Shown: positions 23,708 through 33,214 of the stretch, one piece after another
Position numbering within the stretch: position 1 is the stretch's first letter
Layout of the letters: every line of letters starts with the position of its first letter
Assembly (NCBI GenBank): GCA_020720085.1
Contig: DYPE01000005.1
Coordinates: 7,860 to 49,381, forward strand
Length of the DNA stretch: 41,522 nucleotides
Direction: 5' to 3'
Source of the DNA: Dichelobacter nodosus
Lineage (GTDB): Bacteria > Pseudomonadota > Gammaproteobacteria > Beggiatoales > Beggiatoaceae
Made by a program: the position numbers and the translations under genes
The notes under the pieces: model-generated
The model's database searches: none
Told to the model about the DNA's origin: nothing
Seen by the model: the letters and a program-made list of their open reading frames with translations, nothing else

Positions 23708-26272
23708 ATGGCTCATTCCAAAAAAACGCCGCCTTCAAAAGCCTCCCTAGCGCAAAAATCTAGTAGCGAACTTCAACAACAAGCGGAACACTTGATTGCG
23801 CAACGCAACTATAAAGATGCGATTGAGCTTTATAAGCAATTGGTTAAGCGTGAAACGCGCCCTGAATGGCAAGAAGCGCTTGCGCTTGCATATCTGGAAC
23901 GAGCGCGTGAGTTTGCTGCGAAGGACATGCCGAAAGAAGCGGTTGCCTTATGGGAATACTATACCACGCTGGCGAAGGTCAGTGATGACCCGAGCATTGT
24001 TGAATATATAGAATGGCTGGGACGTTGCGGGCACTATGCGAAAATAGCGCAGACCTACTTAAAATTTGAAGCGCAGCTTGCCGAAACGTTTGCCGCACGC
24101 GGTATTCCCGAATTCCTGGGCGCGCATTTATTGGCTGGCAATCAAGACCTGACCCATATGCTGGGGAAACACCCTGTCTGGGCTGTGCCGCTTCAAGCCG
24201 CAGAACAAGCGCTGGTCGCTTATTGTCAACAACAGCCAGCAGCAGACGTTGAAACTCTGTTACAAGCGATCTCACTTCGCTCGCCTTTTCGTGATTTTCG
24301 CATATTATTAAAAGCCTTACTCTCCCTCGAACACGCAGGCGGCGCGCAAACGGCTGTTGCGCTGTGCGCGAAAATTCCCACCCATTCCCCTTACGCGCAC
24401 CTGGCGCGCCTTTTACCGTCAGCAAGCATTGACATCAATGTATTCTCGCAGTTAGCCCACAGCTTAAGCTTATTTGCCGCAACACTGCATGGTTGGGACA
24501 AAAATCACCTCAAATTATTGCACAATTTGGCACGTATTAAGCCCGACCAGGAAGATGCGCTGTTTAAGTTTATTTTGCAACATCATGAAGAACTTGGCAG
24601 CGCACGCGCACAGCAATTGCTGCTGCATTGGCTGCCTCTGCTGGGAGATGGGCATATACGGCGATATGCCAACCAATTTGAGTTATCCCGCTTCGACCAG
24701 CAACGCCTCCAGATGTTGTATTACGCTGTAGATCGGGATGTAGTAGGTTCCTTCATGCAGCGTGCAGCGAAAGCTTGTATTGACCTTCTGCGCCCGGTGC
24801 TTGCAGAGGACGACAACCGACTGCGCGCCGCGCTCATTCAGCGTTGGCAGGCGGATATCATGCTAAAGACTGAATTTGGCAATGTGCGCGAAATTGGGGA
24901 ACAGTTGTTAGAAGCCATTCAATGGGATCCGCAGTTTAAAAAAGCGCATTTGGATTATATCGCGCTCTGCGGAAAAAGCCCGTTTAGCAATGCTGAGTAT
25001 TACGCCGCTGTTGAGCAAGCCTTGCGCATATTCCCCGATGATGTGGATATTTTGCTTAAAGGCATTGACGCTACGCAGCAACGCAAGGCATTTAAAAAAG
25101 CGGTGGGGTATGCCTTGCGTATCCTCAAGCATGATCCGATTCATACCAAAGCGCGCGAAGTGTTGATTGTTTCACACCTGGCTCATGCGCGTAAGCTGTT
25201 CAAACAGAAAAAACTTGACCTGGCGGCAAAAGAATTGAGCAGTGCGGCGCAATATGAGCGTGGCGCGCCCAGCGTGCCATTGCGCATTAACCAGGCGTTG
25301 TTGGCCTTCTACCAAGGCAATCCCCCCCTGGCTGCGTCTTTGTTGGAAAAAGCGATTAGTCCATTGGCAGGAAGGTTGGTTGGGTATGTAATTATTCATC
25401 TGGAAGCAAAACTTGGCCACCTAATGCCGGAATTGCTGGTTAAACTCGCGCCTAGCGCCAAAACATCGGCGCTATTGCCGCCGCTGGGCAAAAACTATGC
25501 ACCCTCGTCTGCCGAGTTGCTGCAACTGGTCAGTTGGCTCCGTCCCTATTACGATGACTCGCCACGTACGGTGTCGGCATTATTACAAACCTGCGGGGAT
25601 TTACTGAAAAAGGCGGCGGCGGTGTTTCACGATTATGACCAAATGATGGTGATGTGCGAATTTTTTAAATACATCGCTAACTACCATTTGCTGCAAGAGT
25701 ATGCCCATGCGGGAATGAAACGTTGGCCAACCCAACGAACCCTATTATTTTACAATTATTATGCCAAAGCCAAGGGCAGTATGGTTAACCTCGCGCACAG
25801 GGATTTGGAACACCTGCATGAGGTGTTGAAGCAAGCCAAAGCGGCTGGCGATTTATGCGCTGAAGGCTTGATCATGGACTTTTTAGATAGTTTTCAACAG
25901 CGTGCGCCTGTGTTTTCGTTGAACGATATGCCGGTTACGCCATTTCAGCTTGAAGCGCTGGTTGCCATAAGGGATGATTTAGACGAACTGCTCAATGGCG
26001 ACATGGATACGGGTGCTCTATTACGGGAGCTGTTTGGCAGTAGTCTCCCGAATCTAAATGAGATTCTTCCAGTGCTCCGTGGCGGGCTAGGCATGTTGAT
26101 CGCGCGGGTGCTGCAAAAAAGAGGGCGTTTACCGCCTGACCTTGATGTGGATACCCTGGCACACATCCTGAATATAATGAATCAGTTTGGTGAATTCGGC
26201 GAGTTTGATGAGGATGAAGAACAACATCCTTTCCCCCCGCCGCGCAGTAAAAAAGGACGCCAAAAAAAATGA
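23708..26272 (+). CDS. Helical-repeat (TPR-like) protein of the accessory Hsp70 operon (854 aa)
   Basis: Start ATG 23708 (MAHSKKTPPSKASLAQKSSS). The protein is nearly all helical with TPR-like units at least at residues about 25-125 (AEHLIAQRNYKDAIELYKQL, LALAYLERAREFAAKDMPKE) and about 470-560 (ALRILKHDPIHTKAREVLIV). The C-terminus is an acidic/basic tail (FGEFDEDEEQHP, then RSKKGRQKK). I do not know a named family for it. It overlaps the J-like gene by four bases and is first in an operon with J-like, GrpE, Hsp70 and zinc-ribbon genes. It could present substrates to the Hsp70 or act as its scaffold. Confidence 0.8.
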   Translation: MAHSKKTPPSKASLAQKSSSELQQQAEHLIAQRNYKDAIELYKQLVKRETRPEWQEALALAYLERAREFAAKDMPKEAVALWEYYTTLAKVSDDPSIVEYIEWLGRCGHYAKIAQTYLKFEAQLAETFAARGIPEFLGAHLLAGNQDLTHMLGKHPVWAVPLQAAEQALVAYCQQQPAADVETLLQAISLRSPFRDFRILLKALLSLEHAGGAQTAVALCAKIPTHSPYAHLARLLPSASIDINVFSQLAHSLSLFAATLHGWDKNHLKLLHNLARIKPDQEDALFKFILQHHEELGSARAQQLLLHWLPLLGDGHIRRYANQFELSRFDQQRLQMLYYAVDRDVVGSFMQRAAKACIDLLRPVLAEDDNRLRAALIQRWQADIMLKTEFGNVREIGEQLLEAIQWDPQFKKAHLDYIALCGKSPFSNAEYYAAVEQALRIFPDDVDILLKGIDATQQRKAFKKAVGYALRILKHDPIHTKAREVLIVSHLAHARKLFKQKKLDLAAKELSSAAQYERGAPSVPLRINQALLAFYQGNPPLAASLLEKAISPLAGRLVGYVIIHLEAKLGHLMPELLVKLAPSAKTSALLPPLGKNYAPSSAELLQLVSWLRPYYDDSPRTVSALLQTCGDLLKKAAAVFHDYDQMMVMCEFFKYIANYHLLQEYAHAGMKRWPTQRTLLFYNYYAKAKGSMVNLAHRDLEHLHEVLKQAKAAGDLCAEGLIMDFLDSFQQRAPVFSLNDMPVTPFQLEALVAIRDDLDELLNGDMDTGALLRELFGSSLPNLNEILPVLRGGLGMLIARVLQKRGRLPPDLDVDTLAHILNIMNQFGEFGEFDEDEEQHPFPPPRSKKGRQKK

Positions 26273-26586
26273 CACCCTTTGAAATACTGGGACTTCCAGA
26301 AGATACCGATGACGATGCGCAGGTTAAGCAGGCATACCTGGCCAAAGTGCGCGCCCATCCCCCTGAACATGCGCCCCAGCAATTCCAGCGCATACGCGAA
26401 GCCTATGAGCACGTGCAAGACCACCACAAACGGCTGACGTATAAGCTCTTGCATATTCAAGCGGTTTCGCGCGCCGACATAGAAGAACCTTTGCTTAGCC
26501 AGCGCGGCGAGTTACGCCGCCCGGATATAAAAATCTTCCGCCAAGCGCTGTTTGCCGCGCTCTCCTTCCCTGTGCAGCCTAAATAA
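26269..26586 (+). CDS. J-domain-like protein lacking HPD (105 aa)
   Basis: The first 50 residues fit helices I-III of a J domain (EILGLPEDTDDDAQVKQAYL, FQRIREAYEHV), but the Hsp70-activating HPD loop is replaced by HPP (residues 30-32: AHPPEHAPQQF). The missing aspartate is essential for stimulating ATPase in classical J proteins. It has no zinc finger or client-binding domain. It overlaps the TPR gene by four bases. It could dock on the divergent Hsp70 through a modified loop or act as an inhibitor-like J. Confidence 0.82.
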   Translation: MTPFEILGLPEDTDDDAQVKQAYLAKVRAHPPEHAPQQFQRIREAYEHVQDHHKRLTYKLLHIQAVSRADIEEPLLSQRGELRRPDIKIFRQALFAALSFPVQPK

Positions 26587-26593
26587 CGTAATT

Positions 26594-27235
26594 ATGAATA
26601 AAGACCAACTGTTACAAGCGTTTAGCACCTATTTGGAGCAAGCAGAAACAGAAGACACCGCAGATGCCGGGCAACAAATTGATTTATATACTTTATTTAC
26701 TGAAATGGCGGCGTTGCGCAATGAAGTCAAACTCGAATCTCGCCAATTCAAAAGCGCATTAGACGATTTTCGCAGCGTTTTTGAAACCCTGCAAGAAAGT
26801 CATGCCACCCTCAGTAAAACCCTAGAACGCAGCGCAGCCGAATCCCGCAAACAAACCCGCGAAACATTACGCACTTTTCTGCTGGATTGGTTGGAAATTT
26901 ACGACCGTATGGAAGCCGGCATGGATGCGTTGCGCCACTACAAGCCAGGTTTCTGGGGTAGCAAGTATCAACTTGAATTTGTCGAATCCCTGCGTGAAGG
27001 ACAAGGCATGACCGTGCGCCGTGTAGAACAACTGCTGGAGCGCTACCGTGTCCGCGCCATTAACGCCTTGGGCAAACCGCTCGATCCCTATGCCATGCGC
27101 GCCGTAGAAACCGCCAATGATCCAGCATACGCCAATGGCTGTGTGGTAGAAGAACTGCGCAAGGGGTTTATGTGGGAAGATGAGGTATTGCGGCTTGCAG
27201 AAGTGCGGGTCAACAAACTTGAGGTCGCAGAATAA
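26594..27235 (+). CDS. GrpE-like nucleotide exchange factor (213 aa)
   Basis: A long coiled coil (residues about 25-95: FTEMAALRNEVKLESRQFKS, LQESHATLSKTLERSAAESR) leads to a four-helix region (FLLDWLEIYDRMEAGMDALR) and a C-terminal beta part (YAMRAVETANDPAYANGCVV, VNKLEVAE), as in GrpE. The coiled coil and C-terminal part match in order, although sequence identity to housekeeping GrpE is low. Start ATG 26594. It lies between the J-like gene and Hsp70. Confidence 0.88.
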   Translation: MNKDQLLQAFSTYLEQAETEDTADAGQQIDLYTLFTEMAALRNEVKLESRQFKSALDDFRSVFETLQESHATLSKTLERSAAESRKQTRETLRTFLLDWLEIYDRMEAGMDALRHYKPGFWGSKYQLEFVESLREGQGMTVRRVEQLLERYRVRAINALGKPLDPYAMRAVETANDPAYANGCVVEELRKGFMWEDEVLRLAEVRVNKLEVAE

Positions 27236-27361
27236 TCGCCACGCGCGACATACGCGCGTAGTTTAAACCTTAATGACGCTGAAAGCGCATTTCATTCCAA
27301 CCTGTGACAACAACGTCATGGGAAAATTCAAGTTTAGAACATTGATGAAGAAGACCAACTC

Positions 27362-29116
27362 ATGAACAACGAAATTATTATTGGCATTGATCTTGGCACA
27401 ACCAACTCCGAAGTCGCGGTGGTTGAAAACGGCAAAGTCGTCGTGATTGAAGATCAGGGTAATCAAATCCTTCCGTCTTTTGTTGGGATTGACGACAACG
27501 GCAGTGTGTTGGTTGGTGCAGCGGCCAAAAATCAATATGTGCTGTATCCAGAACGCACGGTCAAATCCATCAAACGCATCATGGGGCAAAACATTACGGT
27601 TGAAATGGCCGGGCAGCATTACCGTCCGCAAGAAATTTCAGCCATGATTCTCAAACGCCTCAAGGCCATTGCTGAAACTTATGTAGGACAACCGGTCAAA
27701 AAAGCAGTAATTACAGTGCCGGCCTATTTTTCTGACGCGCAACGCCAAGCCACCCGCGAAGCAGGTGAAATTGCCGGTCTGGAAGTCGTGCGCATGATCA
27801 ACGAGCCGACCGCTGCTGCGCTGTCTTACGAAGCCGATCAAAAATCGCACAGGCGTGTCCTCGTATACGATTTGGGTGGCGGCACATTCGACGTGTCGGT
27901 GGTCAACATTGAAAACGATGTGGTTGAAGTCATTTCCAGCCACGGCAACAATCATCTTGGCGGCGACGATTTTGACGCCAAAATTGTTGAATACATCCTC
28001 AAACACCTCAAAGACACGCATGGTGTGAATATTTCCGACTCACGCAAGGCCATGGCGCGCGTTACCCGTGCGGCGGAGCAAGCAAAATTAGCCTTGTCAG
28101 ACGAGCCGTTCATACAAATTCAAGAAGAATATTTATATGAACTCGGCGGCAAACCGATTCACCTGTCGCTGGAGCTTGCGCGCCACACCTATGACGCGAT
28201 GATCAAGCCCTACATTGACGAGACCCTGGAAGCCGTCCATATCGCCTTAAAAGACGCAGGGTTAACTGCCTCCAGCATTGATAAAATCTTACTGGTCGGC
28301 GGCAGCACCCGCACACCGCAAGTGCGTGAACGTTTGCACAGCGAATTTGGCATGGAAGCGCACAGCGAAGTCCACCCTGATTTATGTGTGGCCATGGGCG
28401 CCTCCATCCAAGCAGCGATGATCGCCGGAATGCAGGTTTCGACTGTGTTGGTGGATGTCACGCCTTATACCTACGGCACCAGCGCTGTTGGCGAATTGAA
28501 CGGCGAATACACGCATTTCCTGTATGTGCCAATTATCCGCAAAAACAGTCCGCTGCCCATCAACAAAAGTGAAGTATTTTCAACGATGGTGGACGGCCAG
28601 AAAAAGGTGGAAATCAAAGTATTTCAAGGCGAAGATTCTTTTGCGCTCAACAATATTCTTATTGGCCAATTCACGGTAGAAGGCTTACAAGATGTTGAAG
28701 CTGGCAATCCTATTTTGCTTAATCTTGATCTTGATTTAAATGGAATTTTGTGTGTATCGGCCAAAGAAAAAGAAACCGGTCTCGAAAAACGTATTACTAT
28801 TGAAAATGCGTTTGCCAAATTTGAAGAAGACACCATGCGTCAGGCGCGCGAACGAATTCAAAATATTTTTGGCGATACCGACACGGATGACAGTGCTGAA
28901 GCACAAAGCGAAACTGCGCAAAATCATGAAGTCGTCAAGGCCAAAGCTTTAATCGAAAAGGCGGAGCGCTTACTAGACACCGCATCGGCAGATGACCGCG
29001 AAGATATGATCAACCTCATAGAATCGATTCAGGAATCGCTCACAGAAGGCGATTTTGAAGCCATGTCAGTCGCTGTAGAGCAATTGTCGGATATTCTTTA
29101 CTATTTGGAACTCTAA
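27362..29116 (+). CDS. Compact Hsp70/DnaK-like chaperone (584 aa)
   Basis: Nucleotide-binding domain motifs are intact: IGIDLGTTNSEVAV (7-20), the catalytic lysine in SIKRIMG (Lys71), VYDLGGGTFDVSVV (168-181, Thr175) and LLVGGSTRTPQVRE (310-323). The interdomain linker VDVTPYTYG replaces the usual LDVTPLSLG. The substrate-binding domain runs to about 480. The lid is short (about 485-584) and ends YYLEL, lacking the EEVD-like or long C-terminal tail of DnaK (about 640 residues). A typical housekeeping grpE-dnaK-dnaJ set is not here; this looks like an accessory system. The 126-bp gap to the GrpE gene contains a small hairpin. Confidence 0.93.
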   Translation: MNNEIIIGIDLGTTNSEVAVVENGKVVVIEDQGNQILPSFVGIDDNGSVLVGAAAKNQYVLYPERTVKSIKRIMGQNITVEMAGQHYRPQEISAMILKRLKAIAETYVGQPVKKAVITVPAYFSDAQRQATREAGEIAGLEVVRMINEPTAAALSYEADQKSHRRVLVYDLGGGTFDVSVVNIENDVVEVISSHGNNHLGGDDFDAKIVEYILKHLKDTHGVNISDSRKAMARVTRAAEQAKLALSDEPFIQIQEEYLYELGGKPIHLSLELARHTYDAMIKPYIDETLEAVHIALKDAGLTASSIDKILLVGGSTRTPQVRERLHSEFGMEAHSEVHPDLCVAMGASIQAAMIAGMQVSTVLVDVTPYTYGTSAVGELNGEYTHFLYVPIIRKNSPLPINKSEVFSTMVDGQKKVEIKVFQGEDSFALNNILIGQFTVEGLQDVEAGNPILLNLDLDLNGILCVSAKEKETGLEKRITIENAFAKFEEDTMRQARERIQNIFGDTDTDDSAEAQSETAQNHEVVKAKALIEKAERLLDTASADDREDMINLIESIQESLTEGDFEAMSVAVEQLSDILYYLEL

Positions 29117-29118
29117 GC

Positions 29119-29553
29119 ATGGAACACTGCCCGGTCTGCCGCGCCCGCTTGCATCAAAACTCCGTATGCGGGCGCTGCGGCACTGACCTGTCTCTTCCCC
29201 AGGCAGCGGCACGCCAGGCCGAAGTTACACGCCGCCAGGCAATGCAGTTATGGCGCGCAGGTTATCTGGAAACCGCACTGCACCTGCTACGCCGCACCGA
29301 GCAAATCCAACGCGCGCCCCTTACTCGCCATCTTGTGCGTGCACTATCCGCGCAACTCCTACGCGAGGCCCTGCGTGCTCTTATTGCCGATGACCATTGC
29401 CGCGCCTTAAGCACATGTCGTGTGCTGCTTGACGTTGAGCCGCGTCATCCGCTTGCACTGGTTTTACAACAATTTATTCTGTCCATCGCGCCAGAACCTG
29501 CCCAACCGCCACGGCAGGCCGCCCATGAGGCGGGGCAGACCTTTGAAATATGA
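29119..29553 (+). CDS. Zinc-ribbon / TPR-like small protein of the chaperone operon (144 aa)
   Basis: The N-terminus has CPVCRARLHQNSVCGRCGTDL, a rubredoxin-like zinc ribbon with two CxxC pairs, followed by a helical, possibly TPR-like part (YLETALHLLRRTEQIQRAPL, HCRALSTCRVLLDVEPRHPL). It starts two bases after the Hsp70 stop and overlaps trpF by four bases. It may be a zinc-dependent adaptor; no named family is recognised. Confidence 0.8.
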   Translation: MEHCPVCRARLHQNSVCGRCGTDLSLPQAAARQAEVTRRQAMQLWRAGYLETALHLLRRTEQIQRAPLTRHLVRALSAQLLREALRALIADDHCRALSTCRVLLDVEPRHPLALVLQQFILSIAPEPAQPPRQAAHEAGQTFEI

Positions 29554-30170
29554 ACCGCGTGCGCGTTAAAATCTGCGGCTTCACCCGTGCGCAAGATGCG
29601 CACCAGGCAGCGCTGTTGGGCGCGGATGCCATCGGCTTGGTGTTTTACCCGTCCAGCCCGCGCCATGTGGAGGTTGCGCAAGCGCAGGCCATCGCTGCGG
29701 CATTGCCGCCCTTTGTCACGCTCACTGCCCTGTTTGTCAATGCGTCTGTAGACCAAGTACGCACAGTGCTGGCGCAAGTACCTGTGGATTTACTGCAATT
29801 TCATGGCGACGAAACGCCAACCTACTGCCAAGCGTTTGGCCGCCCTTATCTCAAGGCGGTGCGCATGAAAGAAGGCGTGGATTTGCATGACATGGCGCAG
29901 CACTATGCCTCGGCGCAAGGACTGTTGCTGGATACCTATGTGTCCAACATGCCAGGCGGCACCGGTTTGGCGTTTGACTGGCAACGCATTCCCTCCACAG
30001 TGAACAAGCCGTTGATTTTAGCGGGCGGTCTTACTGTGGATAACGTAACCACCGCAATTGCGCAGGCACGGCCATTCGGTGTGGACGTCAGTGGCGGCGT
30101 GGAAGCGCAAAAAGGCATTAAAGATTGGAATAAAATGGCTGATTTCATACAGAGGTGTGCATTGTGTTAA
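29550..30170 (+). CDS. trpF: Phosphoribosylanthranilate isomerase
   Basis: The (beta/alpha)8 isomerase of tryptophan synthesis, 206 residues: [12 protein letters not shown] (catalytic Cys), [30 protein letters not shown] (Asp in LLLDT) and [10 protein letters not shown], then VDVSGGVE. It overlaps the zinc-ribbon gene before it and trpB after it, giving a tightly packed run. Confidence 0.95.
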   Translation: MNRVRVKICGFTRAQDAHQAALLGADAIGLVFYPSSPRHVEVAQAQAIAAALPPFVTLTALFVNASVDQVRTVLAQVPVDLLQFHGDETPTYCQAFGRPYLKAVRMKEGVDLHDMAQHYASAQGLLLDTYVSNMPGGTGLAFDWQRIPSTVNKPLILAGGLTVDNVTTAIAQARPFGVDVSGGVEAQKGIKDWNKMADFIQRCALC

Positions 30171-31438
30171 ACCCATCCGTAAAACCCGCGCCCGGCGCGC
30201 CGCTTATTGGCGCTTATCCCGATGAACGCGGACATTTTGGCCGCCATGGCGGCATTTTTGTGGCGGAGACGCTCATGCGCCCGCTGGAGGAATTGCGCCA
30301 AGCATATGCGCGTTACCGTGCGGATGCGCAATTCGCCGCTGAATTGGACGATGAATTACACCATTACGTGGGCCGCCCTTCGCCGTTATATTTTGCCGCA
30401 CGTTGGAGCGGACAAATCGGCGGCGCGCGCATTTACCTTAAACGCGAAGACCTCAACCACACGGGCGCGCACAAAATCAACAACACCGTGGGCCAAGCGC
30501 TACTCGCCAAACGCATGGGTAAACCGCGCGTCATTGCCGAAACCGGCGCAGGCCAGCACGGCGTGGCCACTGCCACTGTGGCGGCGCGCCATGGCATGGA
30601 ATGCGTGGTGTACATGGGCGTGGAAGACATGGCGCGGCAGGCCGTTAACGTCTACCGGATGCGCCTGCTGGGCGCGGAAGTGCGCGGCGTGACGTCTGGC
30701 TCGAAAACGCTGAAAGACGCGCTCAACGAAGCCATGCGCGATTGGGTCACCAATGTAGACAATACTTTTTATATTATTGGCACGGTGGCTGGCCCACATC
30801 CTTATCCCATGATGGTGCGCGATTTCCAGGCCGTCATTGGCCGCGAAGCGCGGCGACAGATTTTGGCCCAAGCGGGACGGCTGCCGGATGTGCTGGTGGC
30901 GTGCGTGGGTGGCGGCTCCAATGCCATGGGCTTGTTTTATCCTTTCCTAGATGACAGCAGCGTGGCCATGCACGGCGTAGAAGCCGCTGGCCTGGGGCTG
31001 GCCACTGGCCAACATGCCGCTTCGCTCACGGCGGGCAAACCCGGTGTGCTGCATGGCAACCGTACATATTTGTTGGAAGATGACCATGGCCAAATTATCC
31101 CCACCCATTCGGTTTCCGCTGGCCTGGATTATCCTGGCGTGGGGCCGGAACACGCTTGGCTGAAAGACAGCGGGCGCGCCCAATATGTTACCATCACCGA
31201 TGCCGAAGCATTGGCTGCGTTTCATGAATTGACCCGCCTAGAAGGCATTATTCCCGCGTTGGAATCCAGCCATGCCCTGGCGTATGCCAAAAAGCTGGCG
31301 CAAACCATGACGCGCGATCAAATCGTGCTGGTCAATTTGTCTGGGCGCGGTGATAAAGACATTCACACTGTGGCCGCACAAGACAGCGTTGCCACGCCGG
31401 AAATTCACCTGACCCAGTCGCAGGAGGCCCAACCATGA
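30164..31438 (+). CDS. trpB: Tryptophan synthase beta chain
   Basis: A PLP enzyme condensing indole with serine. GTG 30164 is preferred: AGAGG lies 10 bases before it, and it overlaps the trpF stop by seven bases; the upstream GTG 30155 is next to AGAGG and too close. [19 protein letters not shown] gives the PLP lysine (Lys104 with this start). [16 protein letters not shown] and the C-terminal NLSGRGDKD complete the motif set. Length 424. Confidence 0.95.
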   Translation: MLNPSVKPAPGAPLIGAYPDERGHFGRHGGIFVAETLMRPLEELRQAYARYRADAQFAAELDDELHHYVGRPSPLYFAARWSGQIGGARIYLKREDLNHTGAHKINNTVGQALLAKRMGKPRVIAETGAGQHGVATATVAARHGMECVVYMGVEDMARQAVNVYRMRLLGAEVRGVTSGSKTLKDALNEAMRDWVTNVDNTFYIIGTVAGPHPYPMMVRDFQAVIGREARRQILAQAGRLPDVLVACVGGGSNAMGLFYPFLDDSSVAMHGVEAAGLGLATGQHAASLTAGKPGVLHGNRTYLLEDDHGQIIPTHSVSAGLDYPGVGPEHAWLKDSGRAQYVTITDAEALAAFHELTRLEGIIPALESSHALAYAKKLAQTMTRDQIVLVNLSGRGDKDIHTVAAQDSVATPEIHLTQSQEAQP

Positions 31439-32238
31439 ACCGTTTGAACGCATGTTTCGCCCGTTGCAAGCAACAACAGCGCACCGCGCTCATTCCCTAT
31501 ATCACAGCCGGCGATCCTGCGCCGGACATCACGGTGCCGCTGATGCACGCCCTGGTCAAGGCTGGCGCGGATATTCTCGAATTGGGCGTGCCGTTTTCCG
31601 ACCCCATGGCCGATGGCCCGGTGATTCAACGCGCCAGCGAACGCGCCTTGGCCCAAGGCATGACCTTGCGCGGCGCGCTTGATTTGGCGCGCGCGTTCCG
31701 TGAGCAAGATCAGCACACGCCCGTGGTGCTCATGGGCTATTTGAACCCAGTGGAAATTATGGGGTATGCTGAATTCGCCCAAGCCGCCGTGCAAGCGGGT
31801 GTGGATGGCGCACTGACCGTGGATTTGCCGCCGGAAGAGGCGGATGAGTTGTTGCATATCCTAGACACTCACAACATCGCGCCAGTATTTTTGATCGCGC
31901 CCACCACCACGCCGCAGCGCATGAAACTCATCTGCCAGCACGCACGCGGTTTTGTGTACTATGTATCGCTTAAAGGCGTGACGGGCGCAGGCGGGTTAGA
32001 CATCGCGGCAGTGGCGGCGCAACTTGCCGAAGTGCGCAAGCACACCAATTTGCCAGTAGGCGTAGGTTTTGGCATTCAGGACGCAGAAACAGCGGCAGCA
32101 GTCGCCGCGTTCAGCGATGCAGTAGTGGTGGGCAGCGCGCTGGTGCGCCAGATCGAAAATCTGCCGCCCGCCCAAGTGGTGGACGTTTTACCCAAACTGA
32201 TCGCAGAGATGCGCCAGCGCATGAACGCACATGACTAA
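31435..32238 (+). CDS. trpA: Tryptophan synthase alpha chain
   Basis: 267 residues. The catalytic pair is Glu49 ([17 protein letters not shown]) and Asp60, matching the known numbering. The flexible loop [12 protein letters not shown] and the phosphate-binding VGFGIQ are present. ATG 31435 overlaps the trpB stop by four bases. Last gene of the trp run; a T-rich, hairpin-poor spacer follows. Confidence 0.96.
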   Translation: MNRLNACFARCKQQQRTALIPYITAGDPAPDITVPLMHALVKAGADILELGVPFSDPMADGPVIQRASERALAQGMTLRGALDLARAFREQDQHTPVVLMGYLNPVEIMGYAEFAQAAVQAGVDGALTVDLPPEEADELLHILDTHNIAPVFLIAPTTTPQRMKLICQHARGFVYYVSLKGVTGAGGLDIAAVAAQLAEVRKHTNLPVGVGFGIQDAETAAAVAAFSDAVVVGSALVRQIENLPPAQVVDVLPKLIAEMRQRMNAHD

Positions 32239-32272
32239 CCTGATGAAAATTAATATTTTTATTGTAAATAAC

Positions 32273-32370
32273 TGCTGAAAATCAAAAAGTGCTGAAAATC
32301 AACACATCAACATAAGTAACTAAAAAAACAACAAAAAATAACAAAAAAGTGCTGAAAATCAACACATCAA
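32273..32370. repeat. AT-rich direct repeats upstream of the pilin
   Basis: TGCTGAAAATCAA occurs at 32273, 32290 and 32350. The last two are part of a 27-base identical repeat (AAAAAGTGCTGAAAATCAAC and ACATCAA) at 32284-32310 and 32344-32370, sixty bases apart. They lie 90-190 bp upstream of a sigma-54-like promoter, where activator sites would be expected, but could be a neutral duplication. Confidence 0.7.
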
Positions 32371-32459
32371 TACACCATAAAGCAAATAACATGCCAAAAT
32401 TACGCAGTAAAATGCCTGCACATAGGTCGGAAAACGGCAGTAATCAAATTGTGGAATTG

Positions 32460-32475
32460 TGGCATCCATATTGCT
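32460..32475 (+). promoter_or_regulatory. Sigma-54-type promoter of the pilin gene
   Basis: TGGCAT, five bases, TTGCT, with GG and GC spaced 12 bases apart as in the -24/-12 consensus TGGCAC-N5-TTGCA. It lies about 95 bp upstream of the pilin start. Type IV pilin genes are often RpoN-dependent in proteobacteria. Confidence 0.65.
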
Positions 32476-32570
32476 TTTATCGTAAGTGTGCTGGTGCCAT
32501 TCAAGACACAAGCTTTTTAGGATCGTTCATAATACGTTATATTTACTTTGTTTTGACAAGGAGCATTACC

Positions 32571-32963
32571 ATGAAACAACAAAAAGGTTTCACCTTAATC
32601 GAACTCATGATCGTAGTAGCCATTATCGGTATTTTGGCTGCGGTTGCGATTCCTGCGTACACTGACTACCTGAAACGCGCGAAAGTGGCTGAAGGTCTGG
32701 GTCTGTTAGCTGGTCTGAAAACACCTGCTGAAGAATATTATTCCGACAAGAGCGTACTGCCTGCAGTAACCACCATTGGCGGCAAGACCAGCGGTAAATA
32801 CACCACTGGCATCGTACTGGACGGCAATGCATATACAGCTAAATTTAATGATGCCAAACTGACTGGCGTGTTAGCTCTGGAATATGACACTGCTACCCAA
32901 ACTTGGAATTGCAAAGCCAAAACCACTCTGCCACAAAAATATTTGCCGACTTCTTGCAAATAA
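32571..32963 (+). CDS. Type IV major pilin (130 aa)
   Basis: [20 protein letters not shown] is the class III signal: cleavage by prepilin peptidase between Gly6 and Phe7, with Glu5 of the mature protein (Phe7-Thr-Leu-Ile-Glu11). The C-terminal domain carries two cysteines (WNCKAKTT and PTSCK), probably forming the D-region disulphide. ATG 32571 follows AAGGAGCATTACC; a longer frame from 32349 is not used. The gene stands alone, with a sigma-54-type promoter and its own terminator. Confidence 0.95.
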   Translation: MKQQKGFTLIELMIVVAIIGILAAVAIPAYTDYLKRAKVAEGLGLLAGLKTPAEEYYSDKSVLPAVTTIGGKTSGKYTTGIVLDGNAYTAKFNDAKLTGVLALEYDTATQTWNCKAKTTLPQKYLPTSCK

Positions 32964-32990
32964 AGTATAGCTTTTTTTGTACTGTGCATA

Positions 32991-33018
32991 AAAAAACCCG
33001 CCTCTGGCGGGTTTTTTT
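32991..33018 (+). terminator. Terminator of the pilin gene
   Basis: AAAAACCCGCC and GGCGGGTTTTT pair around a TCT loop, followed by more T residues. A classical rho-independent terminator about 30 bp after the pilin stop. Confidence 0.9.
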
Positions 33019-33214
33019 ATGCTGTTTCTCCTGATGTTTTTCATATTGCGGATGCGGTGAAGGCGCCTACGAGAATACCACCGGGCGTAAATGGTTGCTG
33101 GTTTTTTCTACCAAGCCCAAAACGGCTATGCTATTGTACTCATCCTGAAAGGGAAAATACGCTGATACCACTGGATGCGCCAGTAGCCACTTAAACTCCA
33201 TCCAAGAGGACAAG

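Noticed and set aside
32273..32370. CRISPR-like array before the pilin
   Set aside because: Only two full repeats with very AT-rich spacing and no cas gene; direct duplication explains it.
33019..33214. Cobalamin or other riboswitch upstream of the TonB receptor
   Set aside because: The region has a few hairpins but none of the conserved cobalamin-box segments could be found.
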